NCBI RefSeq assembly: GCF_003002825.1
Contig: NZ_PVTE01000011.1
Span: 146,147 to 210,146, forward strand
DNA from: Spirosoma oryzae
Lineage (GTDB): Bacteria; Bacteroidota; Bacteroidia; Cytophagales; Spirosomataceae
Reading direction: 5' to 3'
Length of the DNA: 64,000 nt
Shown here in pieces: positions 1 through 9,700 of this stretch (its first letter is position 1; the number at the start of each line of letters is the position of its first letter). The notes beneath the pieces are model-generated. The model was not told where the DNA came from. It did not search any database and worked only from the letters and a program-made list of their open reading frames with translations. Position numbers and translations under genes: made by a program.

Positions 1-2
1 GG

Positions 3-389
3 TTTTTAGTGCTGGCGGCATGGGTTGGTTACCTGATGCGCGGTCAGGGAGCCGCCGGGCGCTGGCTGAATGCCGGTGCACCGGTACCGACGCTGGCGCA
101 GGGTATTGCGGGCTTGTGGCTGATCGGTAGCCTTGTCGTGAGTCCAACGCTCAGGCTGCAATATGGCGACCTGCTCAGTGGCGATGCGGCTACCTACGAT
201 CGGGAGATGAGTCAGCGACACGCACAGCTTCAGCAGTCGGGCGATACACTGCAACTGGCACCGATCCGTGTGTACCCGGCTACGCTGGTTGTTGAAGATA
301 TAAAGACGGATAGCCAGCACTGGTGGAACCGCTGTCAGGCTGGTTATTACCACCATAAAACCGTTCTGCTGACCGCAGACAACCGTTAG
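3..389 (+). CDS. C-terminal part of a membrane protein, cut by the window edge
   Basis: The reading frame is open to the left edge (no stop before the GTG at 9), so only the last ~128 residues are present. Two hydrophobic stretches (about residues 1-12 and 30-48 of the visible part) are followed by a soluble tail with a charged segment (YDREMSQRHAQLQ) and a short beta-like end. This layout, a membrane span and then a periplasmic tail, resembles the C-terminus of multi-span bacterial glucosyltransferase-like proteins (DUF6056-type); that assignment is a guess from pattern only. It lies 100 bp upstream of a GT2 glycosyltransferase in the same direction and is probably part of the same envelope-sugar locus. 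Confidence 0.5.
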   Translation, partial: FLVLAAWVGYLMRGQGAAGRWLNAGAPVPTLAQGIAGLWLIGSLVVSPTLRLQYGDLLSGDAATYDREMSQRHAQLQQSGDTLQLAPIRVYPATLVVEDIKTDSQHWWNRCQAGYYHHKTVLLTADNR

Positions 390-489
390 TTAATGAGTCA
401 AGCCTGCGCTTGTGTTGCTGGCTAATTGATTCACTACACAGCTTTGCCAAAGTAAGATAAGTACCGACCACTATTAACTACAAGACTAA

Positions 490-1227
490 ATGTCCAGTGT
501 CTGCGTCATTATACCGTGTTACAACGAAGCGGGCCGATTGCTAGTCGATGCGTTTCGGGCGTACCTGAAACAGACGCCAGCCGTACGGTTTTGTTTTGTC
601 GACGATGGCAGTACCGATCAGACTCGTGTGCTGCTGGAGCAACTGCAGGCTGAGCAGCCGAGTCGTGTCGAGGCTTTGATTTTGCCACAGAATCGGGGTA
701 AGGCGGGGGCTGTCCGGGCGGGAATGCTGCATGTCGCGCAGCAAGCAGTCGATTACATTGGTTTTCTGGATGCTGATCTGGCCACTCCACTCGACGCGAT
801 CGACGATCTGATCGAAGCCCTCGACCGACGGCCTGAGCTTGATCTGGTGATGGGATCGCGGATTAAGTTTCTGGGGGTTGATATTCGTCGTAAACTGTTT
901 CGGCACTACACCGGTCGGATTGTTGCTACGCTCATCAGCAATATTCTTAAACTGCCTGTTTACGACACGCAGTGTGGGGCCAAGCTGTTTCGGCGTCGCG
1001 CCGTGGAATCGTTATTCCGGGACGAGTTTATCAGTCCCTGGTTATTCGATGTGGAACTGCTGGCCCGCATGATCCAGCAGTACGGCCGCGCGGAAGTGAA
1101 AAAACGCGTTGTTGAAAGCCCACTTCGGCAGTGGGTCGAGCAGAGCGACTCACGCATCAGTTCTACCTATATGTTTAAAATGTGGTACGAGTTGTACCGG
1201 ATTCAACGAACCTACCGAGACGTATGA
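490..1227 (+). CDS. GT2 family glycosyltransferase (polyprenyl/dolichyl-phosphate sugar synthase type)
   Basis: A 245-residue GT-A fold glycosyltransferase without membrane spans. Visible motifs are the N-terminal strand with PCYNE (9-13), VDDGSTD (37-43) and DADLATP (94-100), the last being the metal/nucleotide-sugar site, then MGSR (121-124) and YDTQCGAKLF (158-167). The last motif is characteristic of the dolichyl-phosphate glucosyl/mannosyltransferase-like branch that loads a sugar onto a polyprenyl phosphate. The likely product is a lipid-linked monosaccharide for a membrane GT-C enzyme. The next gene starts inside its stop codon (ATGA, 1224-1227), so the two are translationally coupled, and the partner is a large multi-span protein. 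The family call is firm; the sugar is unknown. Confidence 0.88.
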   Translation: MSSVCVIIPCYNEAGRLLVDAFRAYLKQTPAVRFCFVDDGSTDQTRVLLEQLQAEQPSRVEALILPQNRGKAGAVRAGMLHVAQQAVDYIGFLDADLATPLDAIDDLIEALDRRPELDLVMGSRIKFLGVDIRRKLFRHYTGRIVATLISNILKLPVYDTQCGAKLFRRRAVESLFRDEFISPWLFDVELLARMIQQYGRAEVKKRVVESPLRQWVEQSDSRISSTYMFKMWYELYRIQRTYRDV

Positions 1228-2939
1228 GTCGATTTTACCGCCTGCTGGCCCGACGCCCGCTGACGTTAGCCCTGTTACTACTACCCATTGGGGCATTCTT
1301 CGTGTATTTCTTCGCGCTGCGGTACGATATTCCGTGGTTTGATGAATACGAAAGCATTTCCGATTTTTTACGACGCTTCCTGGCTGCCGACTCCTTTGTC
1401 GGAAAAATGGAGGCTCTATTAAAGCCAAACAACGAACATCGGCTGGCGTACGCGCGGCTGGTCGTAGTAGGACAGTATCTGCTGACGGGGGGACTAAATT
1501 TTGCCGGCCTGATGCTTTGGGGTAATCTGGGGATGGTAGTCATTTTCTGGCTCCTCTACCGTGCGCTTCGCCGGGCGGATGATCCCGCTGCTCATGCGCT
1601 GACGCCCCGCTCACTGGGCGACAAAGCGCTGATTGGGATGCTACCTGTTGTCCTGATTCTGTTCACGGCGCAAAACTACCTGCTGACGTTTACGGCATTA
1701 TATACCCTTCAGTACCTGGCGATCATCATGCTGGCCATGCTGACGTTGTACGTACTAACGACTGACCGGCTGCTTTACTTCGGTATTGCGCTGCCGATGG
1801 GTGTGTTCAGTACGTTCAGTATGGGCAATGGCCTATTGTTGTGGCCCGCTGGTGCTGCTGTTCTGTTTGTTCAACGTCGGTGGGCTGCGCTGGGTGTCTG
1901 GCTGGCTACAGGTGCATTAAGCGGCTGGTTATATTTTCTGGGCTATCCGGTGCAGCAGGGCAATGCCGATGGGTTTACGTATGTGCTTGAGCATCCGATC
2001 AAGACGTTGGCTGGTTTCCTGATTTTCGCTGGCAGTGTGTTCGATCTGTTCCCAATACTGCCTGTTGAACCGCGCTCGTACCTGCCGCTCATAATGGGTT
2101 TCATACTAATGGCTGGCTTGGTTTACTGGGTGGCCAGCGTTGTAATTCGACGGGAGAAAGCGACATCGTTCTTTGACGTTTTTCTGCTGGGTTGCCTACT
2201 GTTTGTTCTGGCGAACATCGGGCTGATTGCGGTGTTTCGCATCCGCTTTTACTTTGGAATGGTGCTGCACAGCTCGTACCGGACCTACTCGCTCGTACTG
2301 TGGGCGATAGCCTGCGTACTGCTGTTCAGCCGGTTGCCCGATGTATGGCGGGTCAAAGTATGGCCCGGCCTGTGGCTGATGTTTCTGGGTGTCAACGTGC
2401 TTACCTACGGCACTTACATTCCGGAGGCTATCGAACGCCGGAAGCATATGCAAGCCATGACGTTCAATCAGCGGTATAGCGATATCGGGCTGGGGGGCAC
2501 ACGGAATACGAAGCTGGCCCGCTACATTTCTGACCTGACTAAACTGATGCACGACCGGGGCTGGTACAATTTACCAGATCCGACCATAACCCCTGATGAA
2601 AAAAGGCTGCTCGGACCAGCCGAACGGTCTGTCCCGACAGAACCGCTACAGATCACTCAACGGCCGGATTACATCGTCGTCGACAACCACGATGCCAACT
2701 ACCAGCTCGGTGTCAATATGGCTACGTATCTGGTGCTCAAGTCAGATAAGCATACCTACCTGGTACTGGCTGCTCGCATTCGACCGCAGGGGCGTCGATT
2801 CTGGCGGGTGTTACCCGGTTTTACGGCTGCGATGCCGACTGCGATCGTACAGCCCGGCCGCTATCGGATTGGCTTGTTTCGGACGTATCCCGATCATTCG
2901 CAAACTCAATTTACCGATCGCTTTGTTGACATACCGTGA
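1224..2939 (+). CDS. Multi-span membrane protein, GT-C-like glycosyltransferase candidate
   Basis: A protein of about 571 residues with roughly ten hydrophobic segments over the first 420 residues, then a soluble C-terminal domain of about 150 residues. The first loop contains an acidic motif (WFDEYES) and then NNEHRLAYARL; acidic residues in the first extracytoplasmic loop are typical of GT-C transferases that use lipid-phosphate sugars. The ATG at 1224 is preferred over the upstream in-frame start at 1182 because it overlaps the GT2 stop codon (ATGA) and gives a normal N-terminus (MSRFYRLLARRP). I infer that it uses the lipid-linked sugar made by the upstream GT2, adding it to a glycan or protein outside the inner membrane. 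No family name can be given from sequence alone. Confidence 0.7.
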   Translation: MSRFYRLLARRPLTLALLLLPIGAFFVYFFALRYDIPWFDEYESISDFLRRFLAADSFVGKMEALLKPNNEHRLAYARLVVVGQYLLTGGLNFAGLMLWGNLGMVVIFWLLYRALRRADDPAAHALTPRSLGDKALIGMLPVVLILFTAQNYLLTFTALYTLQYLAIIMLAMLTLYVLTTDRLLYFGIALPMGVFSTFSMGNGLLLWPAGAAVLFVQRRWAALGVWLATGALSGWLYFLGYPVQQGNADGFTYVLEHPIKTLAGFLIFAGSVFDLFPILPVEPRSYLPLIMGFILMAGLVYWVASVVIRREKATSFFDVFLLGCLLFVLANIGLIAVFRIRFYFGMVLHSSYRTYSLVLWAIACVLLFSRLPDVWRVKVWPGLWLMFLGVNVLTYGTYIPEAIERRKHMQAMTFNQRYSDIGLGGTRNTKLARYISDLTKLMHDRGWYNLPDPTITPDEKRLLGPAERSVPTEPLQITQRPDYIVVDNHDANYQLGVNMATYLVLKSDKHTYLVLAARIRPQGRRFWRVLPGFTAAMPTAIVQPGRYRIGLFRTYPDHSQTQFTDRFVDIP

Positions 2940-3010
2940 TTCGATAATGACATGTCTGATTGCTTCCGGATGCGTAGCCAGTCGATAGCTTCGGCGTTCT
3001 AATCAGCCAG

Positions 3011-3040
3011 TGTAGAGACGCGCAGGATCGCGTCTCTACA
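3011..3040. repeat. Inverted repeat, family B (TGTAGAGACGCG / CGCGTCTCTACA)
   Basis: Perfect 12-bp arms (3011-3022 and 3029-3040) around a 6-nt loop. It is followed on the + strand by a run of A, not T, so it does not look like a terminator for the upstream gene. The same arm sequence and the same trailing CTCTACAAAAAAC recur at 20088-20197, again immediately upstream of a promoter-like box. Confidence 0.75.
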
Positions 3041-3049
3041 AAAAACGGT

Positions 3050-3057
3050 TAGTTTTG
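3050..3057 (+). promoter_or_regulatory. Putative -7 box (TAGTTTTG) for the second GT2 gene
   Basis: TAGTTTTG matches the Bacteroidota -7 consensus TAnnTTTG and lies 26 bp before the GTG start at 3084, just after the family B hairpin. No convincing -33 TTG is seen at the expected spacing, so this rests on one element. Confidence 0.35.
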
Positions 3058-3083
3058 CCCTTCAAACGCCCGTCAATTCATTC

Positions 3084-4049
3084 GTGACTGCCTCCGATTC
3101 AATCTCCAGTCGTATTAATATTGTTATTCCGCTTTTCAACGACTGGCAGGCGGTAAGCCTGTTACTGGAACGTATTCGTTCGGTCGTAGCGGCCCCGATT
3201 GTGCAACGGATGGCCTTTCTGATCGTCGATGATTGTTCGGTAACTGACTATGAAACCCTGCCAACCGGCATTGGTCAATCGCTGTCAATTTTGCGACTGT
3301 ACCGTAATGTAGGCCACCAGAAAGCCATTGCACTGGGCCTGTCATACCTGGCCGATCAGGCCGATCCACAGACGACGATTGTGATGGATTCAGACGGGGA
3401 GGACCGGCCGGAAGATATTGAGAGACTGATTCAGCAAAGTGTCCGTGAACCCGGCCGGATCGTATTTGCGCACCGGGCCAAGCGGCACGAAAGTCTGGTG
3501 TTTCGCACGTCGTACGAAATCTATAAACGTATCTTCCAACTGCTGACCGGGAAGGTCATTACGTTTGGCAATTTCAGTCTGGTTCCGGCCGGGCTGCTTC
3601 GAAAGCTGGCACACGTCTCATCGATCTGGAATAACTACCCCGGTGGGGTGATTCGGTCGCGGCTGCCGTATACGGCGGTGCCGCTGGAGCGGGGCCGGCG
3701 ACTGGCGGGGGAGTCGAAGATGAATTTTGTGTCGCTGGTACTGCATGGCCTTAGTGCGGTGTCGGTGCTGATCGACACGACCGCCGTACGGCTGGTGCTG
3801 TTCTGCGCGCTGATGATTGGTGCCTCGGTAATCGGTATCGGTGTGGTGATGTACATGAAGCTGTTCACGAACGCATCGGTGCCGGGCTGGGCCAGCTACC
3901 TGGTCGCTTCGTTTCTGATTGTCATTTTACAGGCCTTCCTGATCTCGCTGCTGCTGGTATTCATGGTACTGGCCTACCGAACGCAGGTACAGTTTATTCC
4001 GGCCCGGCAGTACCGAGACTTTGTAGAGCGGGTGGAAACGATTTACTAA
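3084..4049 (+). CDS. GT2 family glycosyltransferase with C-terminal membrane anchor (GtrB/DPM-like)
   Basis: A 321-residue protein with a GT2 catalytic domain: VIPLFND (14-20), IVDDCS (47-52) and DSDGEDRPEDI (102-112). The last is the extended aspartate motif typical of polyprenyl-phosphate glycosyltransferases of the GtrB/DPM group. Two strongly hydrophobic segments follow, at about 232-258 and 268-302. The start is a GTG; no ATG lies nearby before the catalytic domain. A putative -7 box and a family B hairpin precede it, so it may begin its own transcription unit although it points the same way as the two genes before it. Expected role: transfer of a sugar from a nucleotide donor to undecaprenyl phosphate at the inner membrane. 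Confidence 0.88.
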   Translation: MTASDSISSRINIVIPLFNDWQAVSLLLERIRSVVAAPIVQRMAFLIVDDCSVTDYETLPTGIGQSLSILRLYRNVGHQKAIALGLSYLADQADPQTTIVMDSDGEDRPEDIERLIQQSVREPGRIVFAHRAKRHESLVFRTSYEIYKRIFQLLTGKVITFGNFSLVPAGLLRKLAHVSSIWNNYPGGVIRSRLPYTAVPLERGRRLAGESKMNFVSLVLHGLSAVSVLIDTTAVRLVLFCALMIGASVIGIGVVMYMKLFTNASVPGWASYLVASFLIVILQAFLISLLLVFMVLAYRTQVQFIPARQYRDFVERVETIY

Positions 4050-4106
4050 CGACTAAACGGAAGTGGGCTCTGTTGCCCGCACGGATCAACGTCTGTCGAC
4101 GAGCCA

Positions 4107-5639
4107 ATGCTATTTAATTCACTACAGTTTCTTCTTTTCTTTATCGTCGTTACGCTCGGCTATTTCAGTCTGAAATGGCGGGGCCGGTGGGTGTTGCTGC
4201 TGGTAGCAAGCTGCTACTTCTACATGGTTTTCAAGCCGTCTTATTTTTTAATTCTGCTGCTGACCATCATCATTGACTATATCGCTGGTATCTGGATCGA
4301 GCGAACTCATGGCCCGGCCCGGCGGTGGTTGCTGATTCTGTCGCTGGTGTCGAACCTGGGAATTCTGGCGTTCTTCAAGTACCTCGGATTCTTCGCCGAA
4401 AACGTCGTCTGGCTGTTCGACCACCTGAGTATGCCCAGTTTGGCCACGCAGGTTGAAGGGCTGACGAATCGTATCTTTATCCGGGTACTCCGCTTTTTCG
4501 GCGAAAACGACGTATCGTCCTTCAAAGACAACGTTATCAATATCCTGCCCGTCGGTCTGTCGTTTCACACGTTTCAGGCCATGAGCTACACGATTGAAGT
4601 GTACCGGGGAAATCAGAAAGCAGAGCGGCATTTCGGTATCTACGCGCTCTACGTGATGTTCTACCCGCAGCTGGTAGCCGGACCCATCGAGCGCCCGCAG
4701 AACGTACTCTGGCAGTTCCATTCCTATTTCCAGTACGATCGGGAGGAAGTAAAAGCCGGCCTGATGCAGATGGCTTTCGGTCTGTTCAAAAAACTCGTCA
4801 TCGCCGACCGGCTGTTATTGTTGACAAATCATGCCTACGCCGACCCCAGCCAACATAACGGGCTGACACTACTGGTGGCAACCTTCTTTTTTACCTTTCA
4901 GATCTACTGCGACTTTTCGGGCTATTCCGATATTGCCATCGGGGCTGCTCGGGTAATGGGCTTTACGCTGATGGAGAACTTCCGTACGCCCTACATCGCC
5001 CAATCGGTATCGGAGTTCTGGCGACGCTGGCATATTTCGCTCTCGACCTGGTTTCGCGATTACCTGTACATTCCGCTGGGTGGTAACCGTAAGGGGCCGG
5101 TTCGGCAATATATCAACATGCTGATCGTGTTTCTGGCCAGTGGGTTGTGGCACGGTCCTAACTGGACCTATGTGATCTGGGGGGGACTAAACGGGCTGTA
5201 TCAAGTGTTGGCCGTGTTGCGCGATAAACTGCTCGCCCGATTTGGCTTCATCACTACGCCCGCCCGACAGATTCACTCACCCGCCAGCGAGCCGAAGCCA
5301 GGTTCACCAGTATGGGCCATTATCAACACGCTCATCACCTTCGTACTGATTATGCTGACGTGGGTATTCTTCCGCGCCCGTAACCTGGGCGATGCGATGC
5401 TGATTCTACAACGCATCGCCACGTTGTCCTGGTCAGAGACAATCAGTAGCCCGATGAATGCGGTAGAAATGTGGTTCAGCGTGGGCCTGATCGCTTTCCT
5501 GCTCGCCAAGGAGTATTTTTACCTGGCCCTTCCGACGCGCAACACAGTCGTGTTTGTCGTACTATTCGCGCTTACGACCTTTGCGACCTATCTGTTCGGT
5601 GTTTTCTCTTCAAATCAGTTTATTTACTTCCAGTTCTAG
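4107..5639 (+). CDS. MBOAT family membrane-bound O-acyltransferase (AlgI-like)
   Basis: A 510-residue polytopic protein with the AlgI/DltB signature. YCDFSGYSDIAIG lies at about 268-280, SEFWRRWHISLSTWF plus RDYLYIPLGG at about 305-329, and SGLWHGPNWTYVIWGGLNG at about 344-362, where the His in LWHG is the conserved catalytic histidine of the family. AlgI-type proteins move an acyl group, usually acetyl, across the membrane onto an extracytoplasmic glycan. The gene lies 57 bp after the GT2 gene and closes the rightward group with a strong terminator. No AlgJ/AlgX-like SGNH partner sits next to it in this window, so the acceptor-side enzyme is missing here or encoded elsewhere. Confidence 0.92.
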   Translation: MLFNSLQFLLFFIVVTLGYFSLKWRGRWVLLLVASCYFYMVFKPSYFLILLLTIIIDYIAGIWIERTHGPARRWLLILSLVSNLGILAFFKYLGFFAENVVWLFDHLSMPSLATQVEGLTNRIFIRVLRFFGENDVSSFKDNVINILPVGLSFHTFQAMSYTIEVYRGNQKAERHFGIYALYVMFYPQLVAGPIERPQNVLWQFHSYFQYDREEVKAGLMQMAFGLFKKLVIADRLLLLTNHAYADPSQHNGLTLLVATFFFTFQIYCDFSGYSDIAIGAARVMGFTLMENFRTPYIAQSVSEFWRRWHISLSTWFRDYLYIPLGGNRKGPVRQYINMLIVFLASGLWHGPNWTYVIWGGLNGLYQVLAVLRDKLLARFGFITTPARQIHSPASEPKPGSPVWAIINTLITFVLIMLTWVFFRARNLGDAMLILQRIATLSWSETISSPMNAVEMWFSVGLIAFLLAKEYFYLALPTRNTVVFVVLFALTTFATYLFGVFSSNQFIYFQF

Positions 5640-5645
5640 CGCTAC

Positions 5646-5708
5646 TTCCTGTATAAAACGCCAAGCGCCCAGCGTAGATCGCTGGGCGCTTGGCGTTTTA
5701 TACAGGAA
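5646..5708. terminator. Bidirectional terminator: perfect 29-bp hairpin
   Basis: Perfect complementary arms of 29 nt (5646-5674 and 5680-5708) flank the loop TAGAT. A GC-rich core (GCCAAGCGCCCAGCG) is bordered by an A/T-rich base (TTTTATACAGG), so each strand has a T-rich tail. It separates the convergent MBOAT (+) and methyltransferase (-) genes. Confidence 0.85.
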
Positions 5709-5712
5709 TAAA

Positions 5713-6444
5713 TTAGGAGCGGGGCTTATGCGCAATCAGCAGCACGGATTTGCCTAGCGAACGGCCGATCAGGGGATCAACGATTTTCGACGCGGGTACC
5801 ATTAGTGAATCCCATAATTGAATCTGGGCTTCCGTCGGATTGGACTGCCGTAGCATCAACTTGTTTGCCGAAGAAGCCAATAAGCCAACACTATCCATGT
5901 AATGGAATCGGTCGATGACCAATCCGGAGGGAATAACCTGTTTGAGCCGCGCTTTATTATAGCGTCTATAATGGCCAATAGCCGCATCAAATGGGCTAAA
6001 TAGCCATTGGTGAGCCGGTACCAGAATGATCAGATGGCCGCCCGGACGGAGCAACGTAAACGCGCGTTGTAACTCACTTTTATCATCTTCAATATGCTCG
6101 ATAACGTCAATATACAACAGGCTGGAATACGTACCCGTGTCTGTCTTGATTAAGTCGTCTGTTATACCGAGCAGGGGTTGGCAACTGGCTGGAATAAGCC
6201 CCTCTGCCTGCTGGCTACGTAACTGACTGAGCAACTCGGGGTCTGGTTCCAGACAAGTCCATTTTCCGGAAAACCCAGGTTTGCAAAGCTGCCGTGTTGT
6301 GCCACCCAGACCTGCACCAACCTCTAGCACATTATCGCCTAAAACGGGGACGACGAAGGAAGACCAGTATTGCTTCCAGTTGACGGCTTTTTCGAACAGG
6401 GAGAGTTCATTGCCGATGTAGTTTACGGTAGTGGAACTTATCAT
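5713..6444 (-). CDS. Class I SAM-dependent methyltransferase
   Basis: A 243-residue protein with Rossmann-fold methyltransferase motifs: motif I VLEVGAGLGG (39-48), motif II acidic residue in CLEPDPEL (about 64), post-I LLYIDVIEHIEDD (about 108-120) and LRPGGHLIILVP. The IDVIEHI wording is typical of the UbiE/type 11 group that methylates small molecules or sugars. It is convergent with the MBOAT gene, so it need not belong to the same operon, but a role in modifying a surface glycan is plausible. The substrate cannot be read from sequence. Confidence 0.85.
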   Translation of the reverse strand: MISSTTVNYIGNELSLFEKAVNWKQYWSSFVVPVLGDNVLEVGAGLGGTTRQLCKPGFSGKWTCLEPDPELLSQLRSQQAEGLIPASCQPLLGITDDLIKTDTGTYSSLLYIDVIEHIEDDKSELQRAFTLLRPGGHLIILVPAHQWLFSPFDAAIGHYRRYNKARLKQVIPSGLVIDRFHYMDSVGLLASSANKLMLRQSNPTEAQIQLWDSLMVPASKIVDPLIGRSLGKSVLLIAHKPRS

Positions 6445-6545
6445 CGAACAATAATACTAATAACTCATCAGATATAGTGATAAACGCCGGCGAAAAGGAA
6501 TTGATCGGTCCGACTACGACAGGTTAGCCCTGACAGGAACTCCGT

Positions 6546-7070
6546 TTAGTTGATCTGCTTCCTGCCGACAGGTATGAACTGCATTGCGACGCCGTTCATA
6601 CAGTATCGTAAACCAGTCGGGTCGGGCCCATCTTCAAATACGTGTCCTAAATGACCGTCGCAGACCGCACACCGTACTTCCGTCCGGTTCCCATCGGGTT
6701 CGGTGTAGACAGCATTTGACAGGATGGGGGCGTAGAAACTGGGCCAGCCCGTTCCCGACTCGAATTTTGCTGTTGAGCGAAACAGTGGATTATGGCAGGC
6801 GGCACAGACAAACGTGCCGGGTCGGTGCTCATCCGTGAGTGGACTGCTTCCCGCCCATTCGGTGCCATTTTCCCGAAGCACTGTGTAAGCTGATCGGTCG
6901 AGTTGTTTCTTCCAGTCGGCATCGGATTTTACCACGCGCCGGTCGCCGGGCGAGGTCGTTCCTGTCGGGCGTTGGTGCGGTGGACGCGGCTTCGCGATGT
7001 ATGTGCCATAGCCCCAAAGTCCGCCGACCAACAGGACGGCAATTACCAGAAACAAAGTCGTTGAGCGCAT
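6546..7070 (-). CDS. msrB: Peptide-methionine (R)-S-oxide reductase with N-terminal membrane anchor
   Basis: Reduces the R epimer of methionine sulfoxide in oxidised proteins. The 174-residue protein carries two zinc CxxC pairs (C89/C92 and C134/C137), GTGWPSF (106-112), DGHLGHVF (138-145) and the resolving RYCMNG with catalytic Cys157. Residues 7-24 are hydrophobic, forming a signal anchor that should place the enzyme in the periplasm, where it would repair envelope proteins. The neighbouring genes are unrelated, which suggests a single gene. Confidence 0.93.
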   Translation of the reverse strand: MRSTTLFLVIAVLLVGGLWGYGTYIAKPRPPHQRPTGTTSPGDRRVVKSDADWKKQLDRSAYTVLRENGTEWAGSSPLTDEHRPGTFVCAACHNPLFRSTAKFESGTGWPSFYAPILSNAVYTEPDGNRTEVRCAVCDGHLGHVFEDGPDPTGLRYCMNGVAMQFIPVGRKQIN

Positions 7071-7097
7071 AAATCTCGGTAGGTAGCAATGGCTTCC

Positions 7098-7679
7098 CTA
7101 CCGGAAAATACGTTCGTGCGGTACAATCAGTTCCGGGAAGATGCGGCAGGGGATTTCACCGGATTCGTAGATGTCGACTAACGCAAACTCGTCGCCTTCG
7201 AGTACGTAAACGTTGACTGCTTTTTCCTTTGGCTGTACAATCCAGTACTCACGTACACCTGCCTGCTCGTAAAGGTGAAATTTCTCGTCAAAGTCATACT
7301 TGGCCGTTCGGGCTGAGGTAATTTCGATAACCCAGTCGGGCGCCCCCAGACAACCATCATCGTCCAGCTTTGTCGAATCACAAATGACGCAGATGTCGGG
7401 CTGTACAACGGAATAAATCTGTTCAGGTTTCTTTTTATTCTGAACCGGTAAACGAACGTCGAAGGGAGCATCGTAAACTTGGCATGTCGCGCCGTCGAAA
7501 TAGTGACGAATAGTATAAGAAAGATTACCCGACGCGCTCTGGTGCATCCGTTTAGGCGCGGGCGACATGGCAATAATTTTTCCCCGAATCAATTCAACAT
7601 GTTCATCGAGCTGCCATTTCAGATAGTCGGCATATGTGTACGTACCATTAGGGTCGAGTTGCGATATGTCTGTAATCAC
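7098..7679 (-). CDS. Uma2 family (DUF820) putative restriction-endonuclease-like protein
   Basis: Uma2/DUF820 proteins have a PD-(D/E)xK nuclease fold, usually occur in many copies and have unknown function. Visible signature: VELIRGKIIAMSPAP near the N-terminus, QPDICVICD with the catalytic Asp, and GAPDWVIEITS with the Glu. The C-terminal part (VREYWIVQPKEKAVNVY) is the usual ending. The frame extends to a TTG at 7700, but a TAGTTTG box overlaps that TTG, so the GTG at 7679 is the more likely start; the choice is uncertain. A second family member lies at 10716-11369. Full family length, no sign of decay. Confidence 0.85.
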   Translation of the reverse strand: MITDISQLDPNGTYTYADYLKWQLDEHVELIRGKIIAMSPAPKRMHQSASGNLSYTIRHYFDGATCQVYDAPFDVRLPVQNKKKPEQIYSVVQPDICVICDSTKLDDDGCLGAPDWVIEITSARTAKYDFDEKFHLYEQAGVREYWIVQPKEKAVNVYVLEGDEFALVDIYESGEIPCRIFPELIVPHERIFR

Positions 7680-7720
7680 GATAGATAGCTTTATGGACAA
7701 ACTAAATTACGGCCGAACCA

Positions 7721-7752
7721 CCGAAAACGGTATACCGTATACCGAAAACCGC
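7721..7752. repeat. Intergenic word-repeat tract, family C (short copy)
   Basis: A short run of the words CCGAAAACGG, TATACCGTAT and ACCGAAAACC between the Uma2 and MoxR genes. It contains the near-palindrome CGGTATACCGTATACCG. It resembles one arm of the longer family C hairpins elsewhere. Confidence 0.55.
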
Positions 7753-7756
7753 AACC

Positions 7757-8734
<978 letters not shown>

Positions 8735-8740
8735 ATAATT

Positions 8741-8826
8741 GGTTTACGGTTTTCAGTATACGGTTTACGGTTTCGTAGGCCAGTCTGCGTGGCTTACCGA
8801 AAACCGTAAACGGTACACCGTATACC
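8741..8826. repeat. Intergenic hairpin element, family C
   Basis: Left arm words GGTTTACGGTTTTC and TATACGGTTTACGG; right arm CCGAAAACCGTAAACGG and CACCGTATACC. The arms are imperfectly complementary around a GC-rich centre (GTAGGCCAGTCTGCGTGGC). It fills the whole gap between moxR and prmC. Confidence 0.7.
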
Positions 8827-8827
8827 T

Positions 8828-9676
8828 TTAAAAAGTTGCCCGGATGCTGCGGTCTTTGCCGTGAATATCTTTGTAAACCTGGATACGCGTGAAGCCCCGG
8901 TCGGCGAATACCTGCCGGGTGGCTTCGCCAAAACGCTCGTTTATTTCAACGTAGCAAGCCCCATCTTTCGTCAGATGGCGCACACAGAAATCAGCGACAG
9001 CTTTGTAAAACACCAGCGGGTCGTTGTCGTCGACAAACAGGGCCAGGCCAGGTTCGTAGTCGAGCACGTTGCGGTCCATGTCGGCGGCTTCCGATCGGGT
9101 CACGTAGGGCGGGTTACTGACGACGCAGTCGAACCGATGCGTGAAATCCGCCGGGACATTCAGAATGTCCTGAATGGCGAAAGTCACGTCTGCGTTCAGG
9201 TTGTGCGCGTTGCGCCGGGCCAGTTCGAGGGCTTCCTCCGAGACGTCCCAGCCCGTCACGACCGACTGGGGCAGAAACCGTGACAGCGTCGTGGCGATAC
9301 AGCCGCTACCCGTACCAATATCGACAATGGGAACGTCGTCGGTGCGATCGGCGAAGTCGTGCATGATCAGCCGGACCAGGTCTTCGGTTTCGGGCCGTGG
9401 AATCAGCACGTCGGGCGACACCTCGAATTCGAGACCGCAGAAGATGGTCGTCCCGATGACGTGCTGAATCGGTTCCTGCCGGTTCAGGCGCTCCAGAATC
9501 TTGAACCAGTCGGGCTCGGTGCGATTCGGCGGGAGCGGTTTGTCAGTCAGTACATCGGTTTTGCGCAGCCCAAAATAATGGTCAAGCAGCATGAATGCCA
9601 TTTCACGGGCTTCTTCGGGCGAATAAGCCGTGATATTTTTGCGCAGTCGATCGTATAGAGGTTTGGCTGTTGCCAT
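8828..9676 (-). CDS. prmC: Release factor glutamine methyltransferase
   Basis: Methylates the glutamine of the GGQ motif in peptide-chain release factors. Motifs, numbered from the ATG at 9676: IPRPETE (about 92-98), SAM-binding VDIGTGSGC (119-127), and the catalytic glutamine-binding NPPYV (188-192). The length of 282 residues is normal. The frame runs up to a TTG at 9703, but a -7 box (TATTTTTG) covers that position, so the ATG at 9676 is chosen. It is divergent from ribD; only about 40 bp separate the two starts. Confidence 0.93.
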   Translation of the reverse strand: MATAKPLYDRLRKNITAYSPEEAREMAFMLLDHYFGLRKTDVLTDKPLPPNRTEPDWFKILERLNRQEPIQHVIGTTIFCGLEFEVSPDVLIPRPETEDLVRLIMHDFADRTDDVPIVDIGTGSGCIATTLSRFLPQSVVTGWDVSEEALELARRNAHNLNADVTFAIQDILNVPADFTHRFDCVVSNPPYVTRSEAADMDRNVLDYEPGLALFVDDNDPLVFYKAVADFCVRHLTKDGACYVEINERFGEATRQVFADRGFTRIQVYKDIHGKDRSIRATF

Positions 9677-9700
9677 GCGGTTCAGAAGCGTAATTTTAGC

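Noticed and set aside
3011..3040. Rho-independent terminator after the first membrane-protein gene
   Set aside because: The hairpin is followed by A residues, not T, on the + strand, and the same hairpin recurs upstream of rplU, so it is treated as a repeat.
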